This document shows positions 9,098 to 18,792 of a stretch of DNA of 64,000 nt, piece after piece. The notes beneath the pieces were generated by a model. It worked only from the letters and a program-made list of their open reading frames with translations, was not told where the DNA came from and did not search any database. Location: assembly GCA_020629715.1 (NCBI GenBank), contig JAHDCU010000004.1, positions 62,001 to 126,000 of the forward strand, read 5' to 3'. Origin of the DNA: Saprospiraceae bacterium (lineage in GTDB: Bacteria; Bacteroidota; Bacteroidia; Chitinophagales; Saprospiraceae). Position 1 is the first letter of the stretch. Each line of letters opens with the position of its first letter. A program made the position numbers and the translations under genes.

Positions 9098-12000
9098 CTT
9101 ATCAAGGTAGATTCTCCCTTTATAATATCACTACTTCCGTCTGGCAATGTATATCGTAAGGACCATATATAAGTCCCTTGCGGAGCTGGGTTATTCCTAA
9201 ACGATCCATCCCAACCGTTGACTTCTTTATTAATCTCGATTTCTTCAGACCTGTAGATCATTGCTCCAGTAATATCGAAGATACTGAACTCATCAATCTT
9301 GATCTCAGGGCGACCAAAAACTGACAAATAATCGTTATTTAGATCATTATTGGGACTGAATGCTGTAGGTACTTCGATATCCACTTTTTTGGTAACAACC
9401 ACCGATACTCTGTCACTTGCAATACATCCATTTTCATCAATAATATCAAGTTGAATGGTAAGATTGGATTGAATATCATTTGCTCTAAATATCTCACAAT
9501 CATCACAACTAAGTTGGGCATCTCCAATGATACTCCAGTCATAATTGATTTCTCCAAAAGCGTCTGAAATCATAACTGGTGGAACATAAGAATCACCATA
9601 TCTCACAAGGACTTCACGAGGTCCTATATAGAGTTTAATTTCTTCATTTTGATCAACTGCGAATGTTCCATCAGTCGCTAGACAACCATTGGCATCTTTG
9701 ACATAAACATCATAGTTTCCAGTTGCGAGCCCTACGATCTCATTATTTCCAAAATATACGAGGCTGTCAGTGCTATAGATATATGGTCGAGTGCCGCCTG
9801 AGGCTTCTATAATCAATCCACCACCTCCACCATTTTCGCAATCGGCGTTATATGACTCTACCATGAGGCTTATATCTTCTTGAGGTTCATCTAAAAAAAG
9901 AGAATCCACAACTTGACAATTATTCGCATCTGTGATACTTAATGAATATACTCCCATGGATAATCCATCCACCGCTTCCGTAGTATCACCTGTACTCCAT
10001 CGGATATCATATGGAGGCGTTGCCCCACCGATGAATACACCTACTCGACCAGTATTATCTCCTTTGCATTTGACGGAACTTGAACTCAGATTATAATTAT
10101 AAGGTGTTGGTTGATCAATGATCTGACTTAAGGTACTCGTACAACCATTATGATCGGTAACCGTAACTAAATAACTTCCAGCCAATAGATTAGTGGCTAC
10201 GCTACTATCTTGAAAATTGGCCTGTGCATTCCATAGATAACTGTAAGGTTCTACACCACCCTCACCTACTACTTCGATCATTCCATCTCGTCCACTATTG
10301 CAAGATACATCACTCACGTCTACCAATGCTGAGCCTATCGGATCGGGGTTCTGTAATGTAAACATACTGGAATTAGTACAGCCATTTTCATCCGTCACCG
10401 TTATGCTATAACTGGCTCCTGCAAATAGTCCTTGAATCGATGGATCAAACTCACCTGAAAGATTCCATTTGATATTGAGATCTTCAACGGGTATAAAATC
10501 ATCACCGGACATCACTCCATTGATCTTAGCACTTCCATCGATATCGTTATGACATAATACCTCTTCTATACTCAGATCAATTACTAAGGAGTCGCGCCTA
10601 CTTAGCTTTATACTATCCTCTATCATACACCCTTTCGAATCTGTAATATTAAAAGAATAACTAGCAGGTGGAATATCCACTATTGCAGAATCTAATACTC
10701 CAGATGCCCATCGATATTCATAGGGCTGAGTACCTCCTACTCCTTTGATTGCAAGTTGACCGAGTTCTTCATAAAAACAGATTTCATTATCCGCTGTCAG
10801 TGCATATGACAAGATATCAGGTTGAGTAATCGTAAATAGTTCTCTCATCTGGCAGCCTTCCAAAGTAAAAATCTCAACAAAATAATCGCCTGCGGCTAGA
10901 GATTGGGCATCTACAATAGGTATTTGCTCATTTTGAGCATGATAATATGCGATATTATTTACCTCTGAATTACTTTGAACAAATACTTGTACAGACCCAT
11001 TTTCTGCACCAAAACAACTTGCTGTAGTCGTACTAATTTGCACGTCTATAAAATATTCAAAGTCAACTATGAATTGTTCTTCAAACTTACAACCATTAGC
11101 GTCTTCAACCATTAAATTGTAGGTCCCTATGTTCAAATTTTCTAATTTATCACCTATATAGTTATCACCTTTGTCATCGACCCAAGACAGTTTATATGGT
11201 GCCAACCCTCCAGTTACATGTACTACGATAGAACCATCTTTACTATCAATACAACTAGTATTTTTTACCTCAGACTCCAGCTCCATAAGTTCCGCCTCGT
11301 CCACCACTAACTCTATGCTATTGGGGCAATTATTGGCATCAACTATATCGATCGTATACGTACCAGAGCCTAAGTTTTCGAAAACTCCATCTGCATTGGA
11401 ATCCTCACCCAATGTAAACAAATATGGAGTAGCTCCTCCCACTAGCATAAGCTCTATAGTTCCATCATCAGATCCGTAACATGTAGGATTAAAAATAAAC
11501 ATTTCGGAAATGATAGGAGGAACACATCCTGGAGTAGTACAACTCAGGCAACTCGTATCAGATGGGCATATTCCATTTACTGCTCGAAGACATAATTCTA
11601 CAGTTGTACCTGATGGTACTTCTGACATGATATATCCATTGGTGATGATTTCCTGCCATGGGGCATTGTCAACGCTATACTCCGTGGTAGCATCGATGAT
11701 CTCCGACCAATTGAACGATAATGTTTCTGGAGATAACAATTGGCAAGATAAGTCCTGAGGTTGATCAGGTACATCATTCATCAATACATTTATATCAAGA
11801 GATTCTTGACAGCCGTAGTTATCTTCTATTTGAATATTAATTATCTCAGACTGGTCTGGATAAAAACTTAATGTACCACAATCTGTACAAAAAGAGCCGC
11901 TTACTGAACCAGAAATATCAGTATTAATTTTATAATCATTACCAAATGATAAGGACCATGACTCCAATCTATTGATATTATTCATCAGACCAAAGGCACT

Positions 12001-13770
12001 CAAGGCACCATCTATCGTAATGACCATTTGCCACGTACCTATCTTATCATTATCTGAAAAATCGATCCAAGTATTCCAATTTCCATTGATTTCAAAAAAT
12101 AAATCATCTACATGATTAACGTCAGAAATTGCTTGAAGTAGTTGATTTTGATCTAATATGTTTTGATTATTTAAAGGTGTAAAGCATAGATGAGTAAGCG
12201 TATCTACATCAGGCCCTATAGGAGGAGCAGTACCATCATCAAAGTCTACCGTTGATTCTATAATCAATGATAAGACTCTACCCTTAGGATTAATTAGGTA
12301 AAATGAGTATGCTTCAAAATCATTAGCAACAAAAATCATAGAATCAATACAAACACGAAGTATTTCGTCTTCAGAAGGTATTATATCGGATGGCAAGATC
12401 TCAATTGGAATCGAATATGCTGGATGCTGTAATTGAGGGTTGCCCAATACCTTCATATCACCTAAAACGGCACTTGCTTCAGAGATAAATGTACTGTCTC
12501 TAGATTGAGATAAGTCTAAATCCAAAACTATATCAACTCTGTCTCCCAGACAGACTTCCCTATCCTCAAGGTTTTGAAAATCTCTTAAAGTATAATCCTG
12601 TATGGGAATTAAAATAGTGTCTAGCTTACATTCATTCACTACATATTCGAGTGCAATATATTCGGTATTCTCGGTGATAAGGTCATCGATTATTTCAATG
12701 GGCAGAGATACTTGCTTATTACCTGCTAGGATCTCTAGACTAGTATTTATTGCACTGTAATCTTGATTGACTGTAGCCATTTCTAGACCTGATACCTGAT
12801 CTAAAATGCGGAAGTCTAATCTTAGATCATTTTGAAGAACATCGGGGATCTCGAATATAATCTCACCACTACTACAACCTTCCGTAAGTATAGAACTGGA
12901 AGACGTGGTCACCAAACTAGCCTGAAGTGATTGGCTAGAAAAACTTGAAGCTTTTAAAAATACGGCACTGTCAAAATTGACATCAGTCCCATCAGCTATG
13001 ACCAGCTTTATCGTATACTCTGCACAAGGTATTACTGAGACTTCAGCCTTCAATACATCCGTAAATCCATCTAATGTAAAATTTTGACTTCCTACGTTAT
13101 CGTTATATAATTGACCGAAATCTAAAGATTCAGTCGATCCAGAACAGTCTGTACTGGATGAATTACCCACCATGCCACCATTGATGGTATTGATGGCTAC
13201 AGGATATTCATCACCTGATTCATTGGACACCATAGCGATATTTAGAGCATTATAATTACCTCCCTGTGGACTGGGTCCAGTGATAAAGAATCCGAATACA
13301 TCATTGAATCTAGAACAAACAAACTCGGGATATTCTTCAGAGGCAAAGATGTATTCAAAACTCAGATTATCACTAGACGGAATGAATGTGATTTCATATC
13401 TAGCAATATCTTTAAGAGTACCTAACGTGAGAGACGATAGATCATTATCGCTATACAATTCACCAGAACTAGTGCCTCCAAAATTATCTTCATCATTGCC
13501 CCGATCTAGTTCATCGACTTGTCCAGTAGACATCACCAAACCTTGACATATACCAATCTCTCCTAAGCCTCTATCAAAGTATCCGAGAGATTCATTTTGA
13601 CCATCATACTTTACATGTAATATTTCGACTCCCTCACCTAGTAGCACTTGCTCGACTAAAGTCTGTTCTGAAAATGGAAGATCATCAACTGTTTTAATCA
13701 ATAACTGAGCATAAGTTCGATGGTGCACCAATAAGGCACAACAAATCAAGCACAGTTTATACAATTGCAT
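9094..13770 (-). CDS. Giant SprB-repeat adhesin with type B T9SS C-terminal domain
   Basis: A 1558-aa surface protein starting at ATG 13770; a TTG two codons upstream is less likely. Order of parts: signal peptide ending HHRTYAQ; choice-of-anchor L domain (about 40-275, with FIFASEEY-like EYIFASEEYPEF and DVFGFFITGP); a beta-sandwich region with an ITENTEY segment (about 280-400); a P-domain-like region (about 430-640); then roughly eight SprB repeats of about 75-85 residues, each with an early Cys, GG..PY...W, G.Y...V.D.NGC. The C-terminus (VPTAFSPNNDLNNDYLSVFG to the end) is the gliding-motility-associated CHU_C domain of type B T9SS cargo. It is probably a gliding or attachment adhesin, exported with the PorP/SprF partner downstream. 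Confidence 0.9.
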   Translation of the reverse strand: MQLYKLCLICCALLVHHRTYAQLLIKTVDDLPFSEQTLVEQVLLGEGVEILHVKYDGQNESLGYFDRGLGEIGICQGLVMSTGQVDELDRGNDEDNFGGTSSGELYSDNDLSSLTLGTLKDIARYEITFIPSSDNLSFEYIFASEEYPEFVCSRFNDVFGFFITGPSPQGGNYNALNIAMVSNESGDEYPVAINTINGGMVGNSSSTDCSGSTESLDFGQLYNDNVGSQNFTLDGFTDVLKAEVSVIPCAEYTIKLVIADGTDVNFDSAVFLKASSFSSQSLQASLVTTSSSSILTEGCSSGEIIFEIPDVLQNDLRLDFRILDQVSGLEMATVNQDYSAINTSLEILAGNKQVSLPIEIIDDLITENTEYIALEYVVNECKLDTILIPIQDYTLRDFQNLEDREVCLGDRVDIVLDLDLSQSRDSTFISEASAVLGDMKVLGNPQLQHPAYSIPIEILPSDIIPSEDEILRVCIDSMIFVANDFEAYSFYLINPKGRVLSLIIESTVDFDDGTAPPIGPDVDTLTHLCFTPLNNQNILDQNQLLQAISDVNHVDDLFFEINGNWNTWIDFSDNDKIGTWQMVITIDGALSAFGLMNNINRLESWSLSFGNDYKINTDISGSVSGSFCTDCGTLSFYPDQSEIINIQIEDNYGCQESLDINVLMNDVPDQPQDLSCQLLSPETLSFNWSEIIDATTEYSVDNAPWQEIITNGYIMSEVPSGTTVELCLRAVNGICPSDTSCLSCTTPGCVPPIISEMFIFNPTCYGSDDGTIELMLVGGATPYLFTLGEDSNADGVFENLGSGTYTIDIVDANNCPNSIELVVDEAELMELESEVKNTSCIDSKDGSIVVHVTGGLAPYKLSWVDDKGDNYIGDKLENLNIGTYNLMVEDANGCKFEEQFIVDFEYFIDVQISTTTASCFGAENGSVQVFVQSNSEVNNIAYYHAQNEQIPIVDAQSLAAGDYFVEIFTLEGCQMRELFTITQPDILSYALTADNEICFYEELGQLAIKGVGGTQPYEYRWASGVLDSAIVDIPPASYSFNITDSKGCMIEDSIKLSRRDSLVIDLSIEEVLCHNDIDGSAKINGVMSGDDFIPVEDLNIKWNLSGEFDPSIQGLFAGASYSITVTDENGCTNSSMFTLQNPDPIGSALVDVSDVSCNSGRDGMIEVVGEGGVEPYSYLWNAQANFQDSSVATNLLAGSYLVTVTDHNGCTSTLSQIIDQPTPYNYNLSSSSVKCKGDNTGRVGVFIGGATPPYDIRWSTGDTTEAVDGLSMGVYSLSITDANNCQVVDSLFLDEPQEDISLMVESYNADCENGGGGGLIIEASGGTRPYIYSTDSLVYFGNNEIVGLATGNYDVYVKDANGCLATDGTFAVDQNEEIKLYIGPREVLVRYGDSYVPPVMISDAFGEINYDWSIIGDAQLSCDDCEIFRANDIQSNLTIQLDIIDENGCIASDRVSVVVTKKVDIEVPTAFSPNNDLNNDYLSVFGRPEIKIDEFSIFDITGAMIYRSEEIEINKEVNGWDGSFRNNPAPQGTYIWSLRYTLPDGSSDIIKGESTLIR

Positions 13771-14065
13771 TTTCAACTCAGGATGTAATTAGTCTACAAT
13801 GTAACGTAATAATCCTTTCGGGAAAAATCATTATTACACTTTCATATCCAAACGACTATATGAAATTATTTTCCTCGTCATATATCTGCATAACATTAAC
13901 CTACGTTCATCGAAAAACAGCTAATCTATCTAAACCATACCGTTTAAAAATACCTTAAAGATTTGAGCGCAAATAATCATTACAGATCATTATTGTAATC
14001 AGAAGTTAATCATATTTGCTAATTAAGCTATTTTCACGTTCTCATTGATACATTCAAAAATCATT

Positions 14066-15829
14066 ATGAAGCAATTCTTCAAGTTTTTCACGGCATCATG
14101 TTTAGGTGTATTCGCTGCCATAGGAGTTATATTTTTTCTTCTATTTGTAATCATTGCAATTTTCAGTAGTGGAGAAACTTCCATAAAAGAACATTCTATT
14201 TTAGAGATTGATCTCAATCACATGATTACAGAATTGAGTGATAATGTAGAACGGTCTCCATATAATTTAGAGATTCAAAAGGCGATAGGCCTTGTAGATT
14301 TTCAAGCTCTCATCGAACATGCTAAGGATGATCAAAAGGTAGAGGGGATTTTGATCAATACAAGCTCTGCATCTGTCGCACCTGCATCTCTAGACGTAAT
14401 GCGTCAGGCTATTGCCGATTTTAAGGAGAGTGGTAAACCTGTATATGCTTATGCCGACTACTATAGTCAAGGGTCTTATTACCTTGCTACTGTTGCCGAT
14501 TCTGTGTTTATGAATGTGAATGGAATGATCGACCTGAAAGGATACGGTGTCATGATCCCACATTTCAAAAAATTAATGGATCGCGTTGGTCTAGACATGA
14601 ATATCTTTTATGCTGGTCAGTTCAAAAGTGCTACGGAGCCTTATCGTAGAACCGATATGAGTGAGCCCAATAAAAAGCAAACGCGAGAGTTCTTAGACGA
14701 AATGTGGATGATGGCTAAAACTAAAATAGGAGAAGCAAGAGGATTATCTGTGGTACAAGTAGATAATATAGCTCAAAACTACCAAGGCAGAATGGCAACG
14801 AGTGCATTGTCAAGTGGTCTTATAGATGCTATCTTATATAAGGAAGATGTGGAGGATATCATCAGAAAAAGTACCGATATATCATCGAAAAAGATCAGCT
14901 ATGTCGATCTCAAAGAGTACAAGTTAAAAAGTACAATCAAAACATCAAGAAAATCTGACCGAGTCGCTGTAGTTCATATGGAAGGTACGGTCACCTATGG
15001 CACCGATAATAAGGGTGCTATCACAGAACAGAAATATCCAGATCTGATCAGAAAACTAAAAGACAACAAAAAAATAAAAGCTGTCGTCCTTAGAGTTAAT
15101 TCTCCAGGCGGAAGCAGCATCACTTCTGATGTGATATGGAATTCGATAGAAAAACTCAAGGAAACTGGAAAACCAGTAATAGCTTCCTTTGGAGATTATG
15201 CAGCCTCAGGTGGCTACTATGTTGCCTGCGGAGCTGATACAATCGTAAGTATGCCAAATACTCTTACAGGATCAATAGGAGTATTTGCGATGCTGCCCAA
15301 TGCTACAAAAATGCTAAACGAAACCATCGGTATTACTTTCGATACTGTGAAAACTAACGATCTTTCAGTAGCATTTCAGCCGACTTATAATTTCTCAGAT
15401 AAAGAGAGGGAAATCATGAATGAAAGTACTGATCAAGTGTACCAGCAGTTTTTAAGCCGAGTATCTGAAGGAAGAAATATGAGTATAGAAGATGTGCATG
15501 AGGTTGCACAAGGAAGAGTCTGGACAGGTCAAAAAGCTCAGCAAATAGGATTGGTCGATGTATTAGGCGACCTTGATGATGCGATAGAAATTGCGGCAGA
15601 AGCTGCTGGATTAGTAGACTCCTACTCAGTTTCTCATTATCCTAAGATCAAGCCCGATCCAATAGAAGAACTACTGATGGCGTTTGGCCAACAAACGTCT
15701 GTACCTAAAGTAATAGAGATATCAGAGCAGCACAAGGAGTTATTGAATCTATATGAAGGCATAAAACCCTTTTTGTATGAAAATGGAAAAGCACAAATGA
15801 TGCTACCTATACAAGTAAAATGGGACTAA
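14066..15829 (+). CDS. sppA: Signal peptide peptidase SppA, 67K type
   Basis: A 587-aa membrane-anchored serine protease that degrades signal peptides after their release by signal peptidase. One N-terminal transmembrane segment (about 10-34) is followed by two tandem S49 domains. The catalytic Lys lies in the first (K187 in GQFKSATEPY) and the nucleophile Ser in the second (S381 in YAASGGYYVA), the arrangement of the E. coli 67-kDa enzyme. The start at ATG 14066 is preferred to the TTG seven codons upstream because it begins right at the membrane anchor. It is transcribed divergently from the adhesin operon. Confidence 0.95.
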   Translation: MKQFFKFFTASCLGVFAAIGVIFFLLFVIIAIFSSGETSIKEHSILEIDLNHMITELSDNVERSPYNLEIQKAIGLVDFQALIEHAKDDQKVEGILINTSSASVAPASLDVMRQAIADFKESGKPVYAYADYYSQGSYYLATVADSVFMNVNGMIDLKGYGVMIPHFKKLMDRVGLDMNIFYAGQFKSATEPYRRTDMSEPNKKQTREFLDEMWMMAKTKIGEARGLSVVQVDNIAQNYQGRMATSALSSGLIDAILYKEDVEDIIRKSTDISSKKISYVDLKEYKLKSTIKTSRKSDRVAVVHMEGTVTYGTDNKGAITEQKYPDLIRKLKDNKKIKAVVLRVNSPGGSSITSDVIWNSIEKLKETGKPVIASFGDYAASGGYYVACGADTIVSMPNTLTGSIGVFAMLPNATKMLNETIGITFDTVKTNDLSVAFQPTYNFSDKEREIMNESTDQVYQQFLSRVSEGRNMSIEDVHEVAQGRVWTGQKAQQIGLVDVLGDLDDAIEIAAEAAGLVDSYSVSHYPKIKPDPIEELLMAFGQQTSVPKVIEISEQHKELLNLYEGIKPFLYENGKAQMMLPIQVKWD

Positions 15830-15888
15830 AATTGTAAAGTAGTTTCGGAGTAGAAATCATCGAATTTATTTAAAGTCCCAAAGCAGGA

Positions 15889-15927
15889 TTGTTCAAGGGT
15901 GTCTTATTGTGAGACAACCTTGGACAA
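15889..15927. other. Long imperfect hairpin between sppA and yceI-like gene
   Basis: TTGTTCAAGGGTGTCT (15889-15904) pairs with AGACAACCTTGGACAA (15912-15927), with one G-A mismatch and a U-G pair, around a short loop. There is no T-run after it, so it is not a standard intrinsic terminator. It could be an mRNA 3'-end structure of sppA, a leader element for the YceI gene about 120 bases downstream, or a protein-binding site. Confidence 0.5.
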
Positions 15928-16045
15928 AATGTACTTTTGAGCCATATAGATTGGATGCAACGAAAAAAATTTGTACTTCATGAACTTTACATGTATAATT
16001 TAGTTGTTTAAACATCTAATTCATTAATCAACTAAATTTAAAACA

Positions 16046-16615
16046 ATGAAATCAATTCTAAGTCTACTCTTTATAGCTATTACGAGCTTAACTTTTGCAA
16101 ACAATCCCATCAAAGAAACTAAGACGGTTGACGTTATCAAAAGTGAAATCAAATGGGTCGGAAAGAAAGTATTAGGATCACATGACGGTCAAATCAAATT
16201 ACAATCTGGTGAATTACAGTTTGAAAAAGGTAAACTCATAGGAGGGACACTTATCATCGACATGAATACTATAACTTGTACTGACTTACAAGGAGATACA
16301 GCAGATAAACTAGTAGGGCATCTCAATAGCGATGATTTCTTTGGAGTATCGGATCACCCTACAGCTAGATTATCGATCATCAAAGTTACTCCTAAAGATG
16401 GAAACGTATACACCATAGATGCTAATGCTACTATCAAAGGAATAACTCAAGCTATACAATTTGATGCCATTGTAGGTGATAATTCGGCAACGGCAACCAT
16501 CAGTATTGATCGTACTAAGCACAATATCAAGTATGGGTCAGGTAGTTTTTTCGATAATCTAGGCGATAAGACCATATACGATGAGTTTGAAATGCAAGTA
16601 GATTTACGTTTTTAG
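16046..16615 (+). CDS. YceI-family periplasmic lipid-binding-like protein
   Basis: A 189-aa protein with a signal peptide (SLLFIAITSLTFA, mature end near NNPIKETK). It shows the YceI beta-barrel pattern: SEIKWVGKK, GGTLIIDMNTI, HLNSDDFF, HPTARLSI and NATIKGITQ. YceI proteins bind polyisoprenoids or amphiphiles in the periplasm; the family includes E. coli YceI and Thermus TT1927b. In Bacteroidota they are often linked to stress or membrane lipid functions, and the ligand is unknown here. A weak promoter-like TTTG (15970) and TAATTTAG (15996) pair lies upstream. Two tandem hairpins end the transcript. Confidence 0.9.
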   Translation: MKSILSLLFIAITSLTFANNPIKETKTVDVIKSEIKWVGKKVLGSHDGQIKLQSGELQFEKGKLIGGTLIIDMNTITCTDLQGDTADKLVGHLNSDDFFGVSDHPTARLSIIKVTPKDGNVYTIDANATIKGITQAIQFDAIVGDNSATATISIDRTKHNIKYGSGSFFDNLGDKTIYDEFEMQVDLRF

Positions 16616-16684
16616 ATTTTTAGGCGAAAAAAATTGACTAGACCATTTAATTTAACATATATTTGAAGTGAAATCTAGCACTCC

Positions 16685-16742
16685 AAAAAATCAATATGAT
16701 TATTGATTTTTTCCCGAAGCTCTCCGCTTCGGGATTTTTTTT
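16685..16742 (+). terminator. Tandem terminator hairpins between convergent genes
   Basis: The first hairpin is a perfect 12-bp stem, AAAAAATCAATA (16685-16696) with TATTGATTTTTT (16701-16712). Because one arm is A-rich and the other T-rich it can act in both directions. The second is TCCCGAAGC (16712-16720) with GCTTCGGGA (16726-16734), followed by eight T. They stop the YceI gene and probably also the convergent hydrolase gene. Confidence 0.93.
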
Positions 16743-16769
16743 GTCCATATCCTTGCTATATGCTGATAC

Positions 16770-17549
16770 TTAATTCAATCTGCTTTGAATAATCTCGATT
16801 GATTTAGAGACTTGCTCAAGAGGCACTAAATGACCCGCATTTTCTAAAGTTATCAATTCGAAGTCAGGTCTTATTCGTTTCAATCGCTCCCAAGTACAAT
16901 CGTTGATTACATCAGATGATACTCCTCTAACTATTGTAACAGGAACACTTATATTACGAATAGCAGACCATGGTTTTGTCCCCGTAGCATATACTCTAGC
17001 CTCCCACTCTTTAGTATACTTGAGTTTTACCCCATCACTATAAGGCTCAAATGAATTTACTACGTAACTCCACAGAATTTCATCCGTCAAGTTTTTAAAT
17101 ACCGATTTCGGCCTATAGTATTGATATACCTCATCATGACTAGAAAAAGTATCTTTCCTATGTAAAGCTATGCGACTAGGTGGTGCTAGTTTTAATTTTA
17201 GTGGTATGCATGGTATCCCTAAAAGCCAATAGACATATCTTGGGAGTATGACCGGATCAAAGAGAATAATTCGCTTAAAGAGATTGGGATTTTCAGCAGC
17301 AGCTAGCAATGTAGCTATACCACCCATACTGTGACCAACTCCTACACTAGCTTTTAGATCATTACTTTCTATATAGTCAATGAGTTCATCTTTAAGCTGA
17401 TGCCAACTATAGAAAGAATCTATGCTTACATCTGAGCGATAAGGACCGAATAGGATACTATGTACATCTACATTTTGAAGATTATCAAATATGACCTTGT
17501 ATATATTTGGATGATATCCGTTGGCATGCGAAAATACTATTTTAGACAT
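16770..17549 (-). CDS. Alpha/beta hydrolase
   Basis: A 259-aa cytoplasmic protein of the alpha/beta hydrolase fold. The oxyanion-side FSHANGYH motif sits at residues 6-13, the nucleophile elbow is GHSMG with S74, and the catalytic His is H240 in ENAGHLVPLEQ. The acid is probably an Asp in VSSDVIND (about 213-220). The N-terminal HANG/HANGYH form is seen in lipase- or epoxide-hydrolase-like members. No signal peptide. It is divergent from another alpha/beta hydrolase gene 59 bases away. Substrate unknown. Confidence 0.85.
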   Translation of the reverse strand: MSKIVFSHANGYHPNIYKVIFDNLQNVDVHSILFGPYRSDVSIDSFYSWHQLKDELIDYIESNDLKASVGVGHSMGGIATLLAAAENPNLFKRIILFDPVILPRYVYWLLGIPCIPLKLKLAPPSRIALHRKDTFSSHDEVYQYYRPKSVFKNLTDEILWSYVVNSFEPYSDGVKLKYTKEWEARVYATGTKPWSAIRNISVPVTIVRGVSSDVINDCTWERLKRIRPDFELITLENAGHLVPLEQVSKSIEIIQSRLN

Positions 17550-17608
17550 CGTTGTATTTCTTTCATCCGTAAGCTAACAAAGTAGATACGTATATCGTTA
17601 CACTTTCA

Positions 17609-18610
17609 ATGAACATTTTCATAAGAAACTTTATCATGGCACTTTCAATGTTAGCTTGGTTTACTGGAAACTCTAACGTTGATCCAGATACACTAGCTCC
17701 CACGGAGCACTACTATATACATTGGTCAGAAACCAAAGCTACTGATGATATCAAAATGGAACTTGGGAATATGGTCATGGATAAAAAGTATAAACCAGTA
17801 CGTCATCCCTATGTCGAAAAAGGCAATATAGAATTATGGTTTGAAAACATCCAAAATTCATTAGCTAGCCTTCCTCCAGATCGCCAAAACATACTGATAC
17901 ATATACATGGGCTGTGGGCCAATAAAAGCCCATTTTTCAGTGAAATCACTTCATCATTACATCAACATGTCTTCGCCCAAGATACTAACCCGTATGGCCT
18001 AGTGATTTCAATCATTTGGGATGCGGGATTTATTTACGATCACTGTCGTGATGTTGCATATGAAAAGGGGAAACGATCTTCAACTATTATTCAATCTCTC
18101 CAACATATCACCAATCAGAATCAATCAAAATTTAGTATACTTTGTCATTCTATGGGTAATCGAGTATTACATGGCATAGTGGATGAGTGCTCAAAAGCAG
18201 AAGCATCATCACCTATTTTTGATACCTGCATTATGGTAGCCCCAGATCTTGAGTCTGATATCTTCTCACCCCATAATTCTTTCAATCAAAGCCAAAGAAT
18301 TGCCAATCAAATTATCATCTATCGGCACAATACTGACAGGACATTAAGTATGTCTCGATTGATCAATAATGATAGACTCGGACTCAATGGTCTAGCTGAT
18401 CTTAAAGATATGAACGATAATATGAGGCTCGTGGATGTGTCTTTACTCAATGACGAACAGTTTCCCTCTGCAAAACTTTCTCGCCATAGATATTACTATA
18501 CAAGTCCTACCGCCAGAAAGGATATTTTATTGAGTCTGAGTGAGGCTAGCCTAGACAGGTATCAAACCCTAGATGCTAAAAATCATTATGTTCTGCCCTT
18601 TCCAGAATAG
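17609..18610 (+). CDS. Exported alpha/beta hydrolase of DUF900-like type
   Basis: A 333-aa protein with an N-terminal hydrophobic segment (FIMALSMLAWFTG) that may be a signal peptide or anchor. The core has HIHGLW (about 98-103) for the oxyanion hole and CHSMGNRVL with predicted nucleophile S181. This is a CHSMG variant of GxSxG, and the NRVL continuation resembles DUF900 serine esterases. After the elbow, VAPDLESDIF matches the 'APD' acid region of that family. The catalytic His cannot be placed with certainty. It shares its upstream region with the divergent hydrolase gene. Function unknown. Confidence 0.7.
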   Translation: MNIFIRNFIMALSMLAWFTGNSNVDPDTLAPTEHYYIHWSETKATDDIKMELGNMVMDKKYKPVRHPYVEKGNIELWFENIQNSLASLPPDRQNILIHIHGLWANKSPFFSEITSSLHQHVFAQDTNPYGLVISIIWDAGFIYDHCRDVAYEKGKRSSTIIQSLQHITNQNQSKFSILCHSMGNRVLHGIVDECSKAEASSPIFDTCIMVAPDLESDIFSPHNSFNQSQRIANQIIIYRHNTDRTLSMSRLINNDRLGLNGLADLKDMNDNMRLVDVSLLNDEQFPSAKLSRHRYYYTSPTARKDILLSLSEASLDRYQTLDAKNHYVLPFPE

Positions 18611-18792
18611 ACTACATATCTAGTCATCAATATTATGTTTATTCTGATTTTTACTACAGCTTAGTTCCTTGTACTTCTGATTAGATATATGAGATTGTCG
18701 ATTGCATGAGTAATAGTTGTATCTTACCGCGGATCAAGTAAAATTATAACATCGGACACTTCATTTCGAATGTCCAAAATATAACCAAAGTT

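Noticed and set aside
11171-11479. Open frame on the plus strand inside the giant adhesin gene
   Set aside because: It is antisense to SprB repeats; its composition mirrors the repeats and it has no start context or family features.
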